Shown here in pieces: positions 52,128-60,683 of a DNA stretch of 64,000 nt. Made by a program: the position numbers and the translations under genes. This stretch comes from PZPK01 sp047628385. Its GTDB lineage: Bacteria > Pseudomonadota > Gammaproteobacteria > Pseudomonadales > Oleiphilaceae. The stretch lies in NCBI GenBank assembly GCA_047628385.1, contig JBLHVH010000001.1, forward strand, positions 1 to 64,000, written 5' to 3'. Position 1 is the stretch's first letter. Each line of letters starts with the position of its first letter. Below the pieces are notes generated by a model. It had not been told where the DNA came from. It saw only the letters and a program-made list of their open reading frames with translations, and searched no databases.

Positions 52128-54050
52128 TTACGCTTCTTTAGGTTCATCATCAGAAGGTGGCTTTTCTTCAGACGCAACAGTCTCTTCTTTTTTTCTTTCG
52201 CCTGAAGAGCCAGAACCTGAATCATTATCACCCCAACCCTTTGGCTGACGAGGTGCTTTACCATCCATAATATCATCAATTTGATGCGCATCAATGGTTT
52301 CATATTTCATCAATGCTTCCGCCATCGCATCTAACTTTGAGCGATTATCCACCAAAATCTTTCTAGCCGACTCATAACAATTATCAACAATTGTTCTAAC
52401 TTCTTCATCAATAGTATTACGCGTTGAACCAGAAACACTAGAGCCGCCACTCGTCGACTTTCCTAAAAATACTTCTTCTTGCGCTTCCTCATACATCAGT
52501 GGCCCTAATGATTCTGAAAAACCCCATTTAGTAACCATGTTTCTAGCAATTTCTGTTGCTCGCTGAATATCATTAGACGCACCTGTCGTCACTCCATCCT
52601 TACCCAACGTTAGCTCTTCTGCGATACGACCACCGTATAATGAACAGATCTGACTAATAAGATGACGACGATTCATACTGTATCGATCTTCTTCAGGCAA
52701 AAACATCGTGACACCTAAAGCGCGCCCTCGAGGAATAATACTCACTTTATAAACAGGATCATGCTCAGGCACTAGTCGCCCTACAATCGCATGGCCTGCT
52801 TCATGAAAGGCTGTATTTAGCTTTTCTTTCTCTGACATCACCATTGATTTACGCTCAGCGCCCATCATGATTTTGTCTTTCGCTAACTCAAATTCAGCCA
52901 TTGAAACAGCGCGCTTATCAGACCTAGCCGCAACCAGTGAAGCTTCATTCACTAAATTTGCAAGGTCAGCACCAGAAAACCCTGGTGTACCACGCGCAAT
53001 AAAGCTCGCTTCAACATCATCCGCAAGCGGTACTTTTTTCATATGTACTTTAAGAATCTGTTCCCGACCTAAAATATCAGGTAGACCAACTACAACTTGA
53101 CGGTCAAATCGGCCAGGACGTAATAATGCAGGATCAAGCACGTCAGGTCTGTTCGTCGCCGCGATAACAATAACACCTTCATTTCCTTCAAAACCATCCA
53201 TCTCAACTAATAACTGGTTAAGCGTTTGCTCTCGCTCGTCATGACCACCACCCATACCGGCACCACGATGACGACCTACTGCATCTATCTCATCTATAAA
53301 AATAATACAGGGCGACTGCTTCTTTGCTTGTTCAAACATATCCCGAACACGCGAAGCACCAACACCTACAAACATCTCAACAAAGTCAGAACCTGAAATT
53401 GAAAAGAACGGTACTTTTGCCTCACCGGCAATCGCTTTAGCTAATAGGGTTTTACCTGTTCCAGGCTGACCAACCATCAATACGCCACGAGGAATTTTAC
53501 CGCCTAAACGCTGAAACTTACTTGGATCACGCAAGAACTCAACCAATTCTTTAACATCTTCTTTTGCTTCATCTACCCCTGCCACATCAGCAAAGGTAGT
53601 TTTAATTTGATCTTCGCTCATTAAACGAGCTTTGCTCTTACCAAATGACATAGGTCCTTTACCGCCACCGCCACCGCCTTGCATCTGCCGCATAAAAAAC
53701 ATAAACACAGCAATAATGACAAGAATTGGAAACGACGCTACAAGCAATTGCGTCCAGATACTTTGTTGCTCAGGTTCCTTACCCCTAACTCGAATTTTAT
53801 TATTAAGCAGCTCATCCATTAGCTTAATATCTTCAACCATTGGACGAATCGTCTCATACTGACGCCCATCAGTTGTCTCGATTTCAAAATGAAAGCCATC
53901 AATCGCAACTTCTTTAACTTGGCCACTCTGGACCAATTCAATAAACTGCGAATAGTCCATTGGTTTCGCTTTTTCCTGAGGATTAAAATTATTAAACACC
54001 GTTAGCAATACTGCTGCGATGACTAACCAAAGGACCAGGTTTTTTACCAT
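52128..54050 (-). CDS. ftsH: ATP-dependent zinc metalloprotease FtsH
   Basis: A 640-residue inner-membrane AAA+ protease that degrades membrane and short-lived cytosolic proteins. Seen: transmembrane helix (MVKNLVLWLVIAAVLLTVFN), a periplasmic domain, a second helix near 100-120, Walker A GQPGTGKT (about 195), Walker B IIFIDEIDAVGRHRG, the second region of homology, and the zinc site HEAGHA (about 416). The C-terminal tail is Ser/Glu/Lys-rich. ATG 54050 matches the family; a TTG three codons earlier (54059), seven bases behind AGAGGGG, is also possible. Confidence 0.97.
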   Translation of the reverse strand: MVKNLVLWLVIAAVLLTVFNNFNPQEKAKPMDYSQFIELVQSGQVKEVAIDGFHFEIETTDGRQYETIRPMVEDIKLMDELLNNKIRVRGKEPEQQSIWTQLLVASFPILVIIAVFMFFMRQMQGGGGGGKGPMSFGKSKARLMSEDQIKTTFADVAGVDEAKEDVKELVEFLRDPSKFQRLGGKIPRGVLMVGQPGTGKTLLAKAIAGEAKVPFFSISGSDFVEMFVGVGASRVRDMFEQAKKQSPCIIFIDEIDAVGRHRGAGMGGGHDEREQTLNQLLVEMDGFEGNEGVIVIAATNRPDVLDPALLRPGRFDRQVVVGLPDILGREQILKVHMKKVPLADDVEASFIARGTPGFSGADLANLVNEASLVAARSDKRAVSMAEFELAKDKIMMGAERKSMVMSEKEKLNTAFHEAGHAIVGRLVPEHDPVYKVSIIPRGRALGVTMFLPEEDRYSMNRRHLISQICSLYGGRIAEELTLGKDGVTTGASNDIQRATEIARNMVTKWGFSESLGPLMYEEAQEEVFLGKSTSGGSSVSGSTRNTIDEEVRTIVDNCYESARKILVDNRSKLDAMAEALMKYETIDAHQIDDIMDGKAPRQPKGWGDNDSGSGSSGERKKEETVASEEKPPSDDEPKEA

Positions 54051-54171
54051 ATCATTCAAAGGGGAGCCCCTCTCATTCAAAACTATTAAATTTCCCATAC
54101 GGGTTCGAATAAAACTAAATATATACTAAACAAAACATTCATCATCAAGAAGTATTTTTTACTACCTCCCT

Positions 54172-54789
54172 TTACCCCTTAAAACCAAAACCTACTTGAT
54201 ATACTTCACGAGAACGCGCGCGTGAGGCATCGGGTTTACGGCTATATACTTTTTTAAATAATGGCCGCATTTCAGCAAGCAGGTCATCAAAACCTTCCCC
54301 TTGAAACACCTTCGCCACAAATATACCGCCAGGCTTAAGAGTTTGCTTCGCCATATCTAACGCCAACTCAACTAAATACATTGCGTTAGGTATATCTATC
54401 GAAGCATTACCACTCATATTGGGGGCCATATCTGAGATTACAAGGTCAGCCCCTCCATCTATTTCAACCATTAACGCATCAAAAACAGACTCTTCAGTAA
54501 AGTCACCTTGAATAAAGCTGACTCCCGCAAGATTATCCATCGGTAAAATATCACTCGCAACCACTCGCCCTTTTTCACCAACAAGTTGAGCCGCTACTTG
54601 CGACCACCCTCCTGGTGCCGAGCCTAAATCAACCACCGTCATCCCAGGCTTAAACAACCGATCCTTTTCATGAATTTCGAGCAATTTATAACTAGCGCGG
54701 GATCGGTACCCGTCTGCTTGAGATTTTTTCACATAATGATCATTAAAATGCTCTTCTAACCAACGAGCACTCGATTTGGAACGCGCCAT
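54172..54789 (-). CDS. rlmE: 23S rRNA (uridine-2'-O) methyltransferase
   Basis: A 205-residue AdoMet-dependent enzyme that methylates U2552 of 23S rRNA (RrmJ/FtsJ). Seen: SAPGGWSQVAAQLVGEKGRV (cofactor loop), VISDMAPNMSGNASID and FVAKVFQGEGFDDLL, containing the catalytic Lys-Asp-Lys-Glu set. rlmE-ftsH order is as in E. coli; yhbY is divergent, 160 bases away. Confidence 0.97.
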   Translation of the reverse strand: MARSKSSARWLEEHFNDHYVKKSQADGYRSRASYKLLEIHEKDRLFKPGMTVVDLGSAPGGWSQVAAQLVGEKGRVVASDILPMDNLAGVSFIQGDFTEESVFDALMVEIDGGADLVISDMAPNMSGNASIDIPNAMYLVELALDMAKQTLKPGGIFVAKVFQGEGFDDLLAEMRPLFKKVYSRKPDASRARSREVYQVGFGFKG

Positions 54790-54949
54790 ATTTTGATAAC
54801 CTTAATAATCAATCTTAGATAACAACACATAAAGAAGATAAACCCTCTACATTTATGCCGAACAAAATTTGAAAAGTATAATTCAGATAAAGCTATGATA
54901 GAATGTTCTCCAGCAAACTTACAATTTAATACAGGTAATAATTAATATC

Positions 54950-55255
54950 ATGACTTTAAGCGCTTCAGACAAAAAACAGTACCGTACTATTGCCCACAAT
55001 TTAAACCCTATTATTATGATTGGCGACAAGGGTTTAACTGAAGGCTTAATGGTCGAACTAAATCGCGCTTTACACGACCATGAATTAATTAAAATAAAAA
55101 TTGCAATCGGTGACAGAGATGACCGAAAAAAAATAACAGAAGAACTCATCTACAAAACAGGTTCAGAACTTATCCAAAGCATCGGCAAAATTGCTGTTTT
55201 ATTGAAAAGAAATCCTAAACCGCACCCTAAACTATCAAACCTTCTTCGCGCATAA
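54950..55255 (+). CDS. yhbY: CRM-domain ribosome-associated RNA-binding protein YhbY
   Basis: A 101-residue CRM-domain protein associated with pre-50S particles. Seen: MTLSASDKKQYRTIAHNLNP, the loop IMIGDKGLTEGLMVELNRAL (the GxxG motif of RNA-binding folds) and HELIKIKIAIGDRDDRKKIT. It is divergent from rlmE. The ribosome site AGG is about 13 bases away and weak. Confidence 0.95.
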   Translation: MTLSASDKKQYRTIAHNLNPIIMIGDKGLTEGLMVELNRALHDHELIKIKIAIGDRDDRKKITEELIYKTGSELIQSIGKIAVLLKRNPKPHPKLSNLLRA

Positions 55256-55315
55256 TTTGAAGCAAAGCAGTTTTTAACTTAATAGTCAAAATAAGTTAAA
55301 AAACCTACCAGATAT

Positions 55316-55345
55316 AAAAAGAGACGCCTAAGCGTCTCTTTTTAT
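55316..55345. terminator. Bidirectional terminator between yhbY and greA
   Basis: AAAAAGAGACGC / GCGTCTCTTTTT with a four-base loop; T-runs on both strands. Ends yhbY (plus) and greA (minus). An additional AT-rich stem TTTTTAACTT / AAGTTAAAAA lies just before it near 55270-55300. Confidence 0.9.
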
Positions 55346-55358
55346 TTAGCAATCTAAA

Positions 55359-55838
55359 TCAGATATACAGAACTTCTTCAATCTCAAATTCAACCACACC
55401 TGCGGGAACACGAACACCCACCACATCACCTTCTTCTTTGCCGATAATTGCACGTGCAATCGGTGACGAAACGGAAATTTTCCCCGCTTTAATATCAGCC
55501 TCATCTTCGCCGACAACGTGATATCTAACTTCTTCTTCAGTTTCCACATTTACCATAGATACCGTCGTGCCAAAGATAACCTTACCAGTCTTTGGCAACA
55601 ACAACACATCGATTATCTGAGAGTGCGATAACTTACCTTCAATTTCTTGAATTCGCCCTTCCATAAAGCTCTGCTGCTCTCGCGCCGCATGATACTCAGC
55701 ATTCTCTTTCAAATCGCCATGCTCACGCGCATCCGATATCGCCTGAATAACCTCAGGGCGCGCCACTGTCTTTAGCTGCTTCAATTCGTCACGCAAGGAC
55801 TGTTCACCCTGCACTGTCATTGGTATTCGTTGTTCCAT
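55359..55838 (-). CDS. greA: Transcript cleavage factor GreA
   Basis: A 159-residue factor that rescues backtracked RNA polymerase by stimulating cleavage of the 3' RNA. Seen: an N-terminal coiled coil (about 1-75, with the tip motif GDLKENAEYHAAREQQSFM containing the catalytic acidic residues) and a C-terminal FKBP-like domain (ISVSSPIARAIIGKEEGDVV). AAGGAAGTGAC precedes the ATG. It follows carB in the conserved carA-carB-greA order. Confidence 0.98.
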   Translation of the reverse strand: MEQRIPMTVQGEQSLRDELKQLKTVARPEVIQAISDAREHGDLKENAEYHAAREQQSFMEGRIQEIEGKLSHSQIIDVLLLPKTGKVIFGTTVSMVNVETEEEVRYHVVGEDEADIKAGKISVSSPIARAIIGKEEGDVVGVRVPAGVVEFEIEEVLYI

Positions 55839-55909
55839 GTCACTTCCTTAAAACTTTGGTATAAGCTGCCCAAGCAGCTCAATACTTATTTATTTTTAAA
55901 AATAGGTAA

Positions 55910-58900
55910 CTAGTGTAAATCTTGTAGACGGCGCACCGTCTTTTCAGCACCATACCTAATCGCACGAACCACCGCATCACCACCTGCTAAAGTTGTACTA
56001 TAAGCAAGCTTCTTTTGTAATGCTGACTGCCTAATTTGAGCCGAGTCCGCAATAGCGCGACGACCTTCAGTTGTATTTACAATCAGGTCAATGTCACCAT
56101 TTTTAATAGCATCAACAATATGAGGACGACCTTCAATTACTTTATTAATCCGTTCTACAGGTATCCCTGCAGCTTCAATTGCTTTTGCCGTGCCTGAGGT
56201 TGCGACCAATGTAAAACCTATGTCAGCTAAGCTTTTTGCCAACCCAACCACACCTGCCTTATCAACTTCTCTTACGCTTAAGAATGCTTTACCTGTGTCT
56301 GGCAACACACCGCCCGAAGCAATCATTCCCTTAGCAAAAGCCTCATCAAAACTGTCACCAATTCCCATTACTTCACCCGTAGACTTCATTTCTGGGCCTA
56401 AGATAGGATCAACTGATGGAAACTTATTAAACGGAAAAACAGACTCTTTAACACTGAAATGCTTCGGCACAATTTCTTCAGTAAACCCTTGTTCTTCGAG
56501 CGTTGTACCCGCCATGCATCGCGCAGCTATTTGCGCTAACGAAGCGCCAATAGCTTTTGATACAAACGGCACAGTTCTAGATGCTCTTGGGTTCACCTCA
56601 ATAACGTAAACCATTTCATCTTGGTAAGCCAACTGAACATTCATCAAACCAACCACGCCTAACTCAAGCGCCATCACCTTAACAACGTCTTTCATCTCTT
56701 CTTGAACTTCTTGAGACAAGGTATAAGGCGGCAAAGAACACGCCGAATCACCGGAGTGAACCCCTGCTTGCTCGATATGCTGCATAATTGCACCAATCAC
56801 TACCTGCTTTCCATCTGAAATTGCGTCGATATCAACCTCAATGGCAGCATTTAAAAAATGATCCAATAACACAGGACTATCATTTGAAACACTCACTGCC
56901 TCTTTCATATATTTAAGCAATTCAGTTTCGTTATATACAATTTCCATTGCACGGCCGCCCAACACATACGAAGGACGTACAACTAATGGATAACCAATCT
57001 CTTTAGCGTCGACTAACGCCTCTTCAATACTTCTTACCGTTGAGTTAACCGGCTGACGAAGACCTAAACGCTCTATCATCTGTTGAAAACGCTCGCGATC
57101 TTCGGCTCTATCAATGGCATCTGGACTTGTGCCAATAATGGGCACACCCGCCTCTTCAAGGCCACGCGCTAACTTAAGCGGTGTTTGCCCGCCGTAGTGA
57201 ACAATAACGCCTTTAGGCTTTTCAATTCGAACAATTTCAAGTACATCTTCAAGCGTAATGGATTCAAAATATAGACGATCAGACGTATCATAATCCGTTG
57301 AAACAGTTTCAGGGTTACAGTTGATCATAATTGTTTCATAGCCGTCATCGCGCATCGCGAAGGCAGCATGAACACAACAATAATCAAACTCAATACCCTG
57401 ACCAATTCGGTTAGGACCACCACCGAGAATAATTATTTTCTCTCGATCCGTAACATTCGACTCACACTCTTCTTCATACGTAGAATACATATATGCCGTA
57501 TCAGAAGAAAATTCAGCAGCGCAGGTATCAACCCGCTTATAAACCGGATGCAAGTTATAGCCATGACGAATCTTACGTAGGACTTTTTCAGTCATACCTA
57601 ACAACACCGCTAAGCGTCGATCAGCAAAACCTTTACGCTTAAGCCTTCTCATGACGTCATAAGTCATGTCGGTACGCGTCATGTTTGACACAACAAACTC
57701 GTCTTCGAGCAAATCTTCAATTTGCACAAGGAACCATGGATCAATACCACTAAGCTTATAAATTTCTTCGACTGATAACCCCGCACGAAAAGCATCACCG
57801 ACATACCATAAACGCTCAGCACTTGGGTTACTCAATTCTCGCGTCAATGTCTCTCTTGCGTCTTCTGCTTTTAAATCCATAACAGGCTCAAAACCAGAGG
57901 AGCCTACCTCTAAACCACGCATCGCTTTTTGCAATGATTCTTGAAAAGTACGACCGATCGCCATCACTTCACCCACAGACTTCATCTGTGTTCCAAGCCG
58001 TGCATCAGCTTGTGGAAATTTTTCAAACGTAAAACGCGGAATTTTTGTAACGACATAATCAATTGAAGGTTCGAATGAAGCCGGTGTCGCGCCACCCGTA
58101 ATATCATTCTGCAACTCATCCAAGGTATAACCAATCGCAAGCTTGGCTGCAATTTTTGCAATCGGGAAACCCGTTGCTTTTGACGCCAATGCAGATGAGC
58201 GCGATACACGTGGATTCATTTCAATGATGACCATTCGACCATCTTTTGGATCCATACCAAACTGTACGTTTGACCCACCCGTTTCAACACCAATTTCTCG
58301 CAACACAGCTAAAGAGGCATTACGCATGATCTGATATTCTTTATCGGTTAGCGTTTGTGCAGGCGCTACAGTAATTGAGTCACCGGTATGGACACCCATT
58401 GCATCGAAGTTTTCAATTGAACAGATGATAATACAGTTATCATTACGATCTCTAACAACTTCCATCTCATATTCTTTCCAACCAATCAGAGACTCATCAA
58501 TTAATAGCTCTGTTGTTGGTGATAGATCTAAGCCGCGCTCACAAATTTCAGCAAATTCATCTTTGTTGTAAGCGATACCACCACCGCTGCCACCCATAGT
58601 GAAAGAAGGACGAATAATACAAGGAAACCCTAAACCACCCTGAACTTGAAGCGCTTCTTCCATACTATGCGCAATACCTGAACGCGGCGTTTCAAGCCCT
58701 ATTGACTTCATCGCTTTGTCGAAACGCTCTCGGTCTTCTGCTTTGTCGATAGCATCGGCATTCGCACCAATCATTTCAACATTATATTTTGCCAGCACAC
58801 CTTCACGCTCTAGATCTAGCGCACAGTTTAATGCCGTTTGCCCACCCATAGTCGGCAACAAAGCGTCAGGCTGCTCAACTTCAATGATTTTTTCAACTGT

Positions 58901-59116
58901 TTGCCATGTAATTGGCTCAATATAAGTTGCATCCGCCATCGACGGATCAGTCATAATAGTCGCAGGATTAGAGTTTACAAGAATGACACGACAACCTTCT
59001 TCACGAAGTGCTTTACAGGCTTGAGCTCCTGAGTAGTCAAATTCACAAGCCTGCCCAATGACGATAGGACCCGCGCCTATAATTAAAACGCTCTTTATAT
59101 CGGTACGCTTTGGCAT
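55910..59116 (-). CDS. carB: Carbamoyl-phosphate synthase large subunit
   Basis: A 1068-residue two-fold ATP-grasp enzyme that forms carbamoyl phosphate, shared by arginine and pyrimidine synthesis. Seen: the first half (residues 1-400, GAGPIVIGQACEFDYSGAQA, PSFTMGGSGGGIAYN) and its duplicate (about 553-935, GGGPNRIGQGIEFDYCCVHA, PSYVLGGRAMEIVYN), an oligomerisation domain between, and an allosteric MGS-like domain at the C-terminus (VGLAKSLADIGFTLVATSGT). Slightly shorter than E. coli CarB (1073). It follows carA by about 125 bases. Confidence 0.98.
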   Translation of the reverse strand: MPKRTDIKSVLIIGAGPIVIGQACEFDYSGAQACKALREEGCRVILVNSNPATIMTDPSMADATYIEPITWQTVEKIIEVEQPDALLPTMGGQTALNCALDLEREGVLAKYNVEMIGANADAIDKAEDRERFDKAMKSIGLETPRSGIAHSMEEALQVQGGLGFPCIIRPSFTMGGSGGGIAYNKDEFAEICERGLDLSPTTELLIDESLIGWKEYEMEVVRDRNDNCIIICSIENFDAMGVHTGDSITVAPAQTLTDKEYQIMRNASLAVLREIGVETGGSNVQFGMDPKDGRMVIIEMNPRVSRSSALASKATGFPIAKIAAKLAIGYTLDELQNDITGGATPASFEPSIDYVVTKIPRFTFEKFPQADARLGTQMKSVGEVMAIGRTFQESLQKAMRGLEVGSSGFEPVMDLKAEDARETLTRELSNPSAERLWYVGDAFRAGLSVEEIYKLSGIDPWFLVQIEDLLEDEFVVSNMTRTDMTYDVMRRLKRKGFADRRLAVLLGMTEKVLRKIRHGYNLHPVYKRVDTCAAEFSSDTAYMYSTYEEECESNVTDREKIIILGGGPNRIGQGIEFDYCCVHAAFAMRDDGYETIMINCNPETVSTDYDTSDRLYFESITLEDVLEIVRIEKPKGVIVHYGGQTPLKLARGLEEAGVPIIGTSPDAIDRAEDRERFQQMIERLGLRQPVNSTVRSIEEALVDAKEIGYPLVVRPSYVLGGRAMEIVYNETELLKYMKEAVSVSNDSPVLLDHFLNAAIEVDIDAISDGKQVVIGAIMQHIEQAGVHSGDSACSLPPYTLSQEVQEEMKDVVKVMALELGVVGLMNVQLAYQDEMVYVIEVNPRASRTVPFVSKAIGASLAQIAARCMAGTTLEEQGFTEEIVPKHFSVKESVFPFNKFPSVDPILGPEMKSTGEVMGIGDSFDEAFAKGMIASGGVLPDTGKAFLSVREVDKAGVVGLAKSLADIGFTLVATSGTAKAIEAAGIPVERINKVIEGRPHIVDAIKNGDIDLIVNTTEGRRAIADSAQIRQSALQKKLAYSTTLAGGDAVVRAIRYGAEKTVRRLQDLH

Positions 59117-59242
59117 TTAATTCTTTCCGTTCTTTAGAGTCAGTGTTCTGCATTCAAAACATGTGTTTAAACATATACTTAAATAACAGAACTAAATTAG
59201 TAGGATGTTTTACCTATCACTAAAAATAATTCACAACACACC

Positions 59243-60373
59243 TTATTTGGCGTGCTGTGTCATCAATTCAACAAATTGGTTAAATAAAGGCGCAACATCA
59301 TGCGGCCCCGGACTTGCTTCTGGATGACCTTGAAAACTAAACGCAGGCACATCAGTCCGTTTAATACCTTGTAGTGAACCATCAAACAACGATTTATGAG
59401 TTGCTTCCAGACAATCAGGTAACGACGATTCATCGACTGCAAAACCATGATTTTGACTTGTAATCATCACTGTCTGATCACCTAGACATTGCACCGGGTG
59501 ATTGGCACCATGATGTCCAAATTTCATTTTTTCAGTTTTAGCACCACTCGCAAGCGCAAGCAGCTGATGACCAAGACAAATACCAAATATTGGAATACCT
59601 GACTTTAATAATTCTTGAATAGCGTCAATTGCGTAATCACAGGGTTCTGGATCACCAGGGCCATTTGACAAAAATACGCCGTCTGGAGACATCGCTAATA
59701 CGTCTTTAGCAGAAGTTTGCGCTGGCACGACGGTTAACTTACAGCCGCGTTCAGCTAACATACGTAAGATATTGTACTTAACACCGAAGTCATACGCCAC
59801 AACATGAAACTCAGTTTCTTTCTGTTGCGCATACCCACTCGTTAGTGACCACTCACTTTCTGTCCATGAAGACGATTCAGTACAGGTCACCTCTTTCGCA
59901 AGATCTACACCTTTTAATCCAGAAAAAGATTTTGCTGCTGCAATCGCTTGCGCTTCCGTCACGTCATCGCCTGCTAAAATACAGCCACTTTGAGCCCCTT
60001 TCTCGCGCAGAATACGCGTAAGACGACGTGTGTCTATATCTGCAATCGCGACAATGTTATTTTCTTTCAAATACTCATCAAGCGATTTTTCAGAACGCCA
60101 ACTACTGGCAAACAAAGGTAAGTCTCTAATTACAAGACCGGCTGACCATATTTTACTAGATTCAACATCTTCAGCGTTGACACCGGTATTACCAATATGA
60201 GGGTACGTTAAAGTAACGATTTGTTTCGCATAAGACGGATCAGTAAGAATTTCCTGATAACCTGTCATGGCTGTATTGAAAACAACTTCTCCGATGGTCT
60301 TGCCATCAGAGCCAATTGAAATCCCTTTAAATATGGATCCATCTTCAAGTGCTAAAATTGCTGGTTTAGTCAA
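59243..60373 (-). CDS. carA: Carbamoyl-phosphate synthase small subunit
   Basis: A 376-residue glutamine amidotransferase subunit that feeds ammonia to CarB. Seen: the N-terminal domain (ILALEDGSIFKGISIGSDGK; FNTAMTGYQEILTDPSYAKQ) and the class I GATase domain with the catalytic Cys in GIPIFGICLGHQLLALASG and the His/Glu pair in FQGHPEASPGPHD. The start is a TTG at 60373 with GAGG eight bases upstream; E. coli carA also starts with UUG. Expression is probably controlled by the leader described next. Confidence 0.97.
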   Translation of the reverse strand: MTKPAILALEDGSIFKGISIGSDGKTIGEVVFNTAMTGYQEILTDPSYAKQIVTLTYPHIGNTGVNAEDVESSKIWSAGLVIRDLPLFASSWRSEKSLDEYLKENNIVAIADIDTRRLTRILREKGAQSGCILAGDDVTEAQAIAAAKSFSGLKGVDLAKEVTCTESSSWTESEWSLTSGYAQQKETEFHVVAYDFGVKYNILRMLAERGCKLTVVPAQTSAKDVLAMSPDGVFLSNGPGDPEPCDYAIDAIQELLKSGIPIFGICLGHQLLALASGAKTEKMKFGHHGANHPVQCLGDQTVMITSQNHGFAVDESSLPDCLEATHKSLFDGSLQGIKRTDVPAFSFQGHPEASPGPHDVAPLFNQFVELMTQHAK

Positions 60374-60471
60374 CGCCAGTTCCTCGTCGTAATCGGCTAG
60401 GGCTAGTAGAAATAAATAAAGAAGCCGTCTTTAGGCGGGTTTGAAGTCGATTTTACTGGTATACAAGTTGC

Positions 60472-60505
60472 AAAAAAGCGAGATAGAGTTAACTCCACCT
60501 CGCTT
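60472..60505 (-). terminator. Putative attenuator in the carAB leader
   Basis: AAGCGAG (60482-60476 read on the minus strand it is the right arm) pairs with its complement at 60499-60505, enclosing GGAGTTAACTC, followed by T6. It begins 13 bases after the stop of the leader ORF and 100 bases before carA. With the leader peptide it looks like a transcription attenuator, not just the end of the preceding gene. Confidence 0.7.
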
Positions 60506-60517
60506 ACAAATTTCTTG

Positions 60518-60577
60518 TTACAGCTTAACCACTGCCTGTCGTTTAAATACCTTCCATAGCAAGAAAAGATTTAACAA
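60518..60577 (-). CDS. Putative carAB leader peptide (19 residues)
   Basis: A short ORF starting with TTG at 60577, with GAAGGA nine bases upstream. The peptide begins MLNLFLLWKVFKRQ and ends VVKL; the stop is followed 12 bases later by the attenuator stem. In frame it extends upstream to ATG 60604, but that codon overlaps the promoter -10 and is probably not transcribed. The location between promoter and terminator supports a role in translation-coupled control. Confidence 0.55.
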   Translation of the reverse strand: MLNLFLLWKVFKRQAVVKL

Positions 60578-60602
60578 TAACGACTGTCCTTCAAACGGCA
60601 GC

Positions 60603-60631
60603 ATTGTACATATTTACAGCAATTTTGTCTA
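60603..60631 (-). promoter_or_regulatory. Sigma-70 promoter of the carAB leader
   Basis: On the minus strand TAGACA (60631-60626), a 17-base spacer, and TACAAT (60608-60603), each five of six to consensus. Predicted start near 60596, just upstream of the GAAGGA of the leader ORF. It lies 50-80 bases behind the stop of the glycosyltransferase gene, so carAB has its own promoter. Confidence 0.75.
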
Positions 60632-60683
60632 TTAGAAAAACAACATAGATATACATAGCTGATGCCACAAAGCGCAAGAATTT

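Noticed and set aside
52046..52303. Minus-strand ORF overlapping the 3' end of ftsH in another frame
   Set aside because: It is a shadow of the Lys/Glu-rich ftsH tail and has no ribosome site or known domain.
54919..55149. Minus-strand ORF antisense to yhbY
   Set aside because: No ribosome site or family features; yhbY on the other strand has a complete conserved CRM domain.
55864..55879. Hairpin AGCTGC/GCAGCT between greA and carB
   Set aside because: No T-run follows on either strand and greA is probably co-transcribed with carB or has its own promoter nearby; not called as a terminator.
60578..60604. Longer form of the carAB leader ORF starting at ATG 60604
   Set aside because: The ATG lies in the -10 hexamer TACAAT, upstream of the expected transcription start; the TTG at 60577 with GAAGGA is more plausible.
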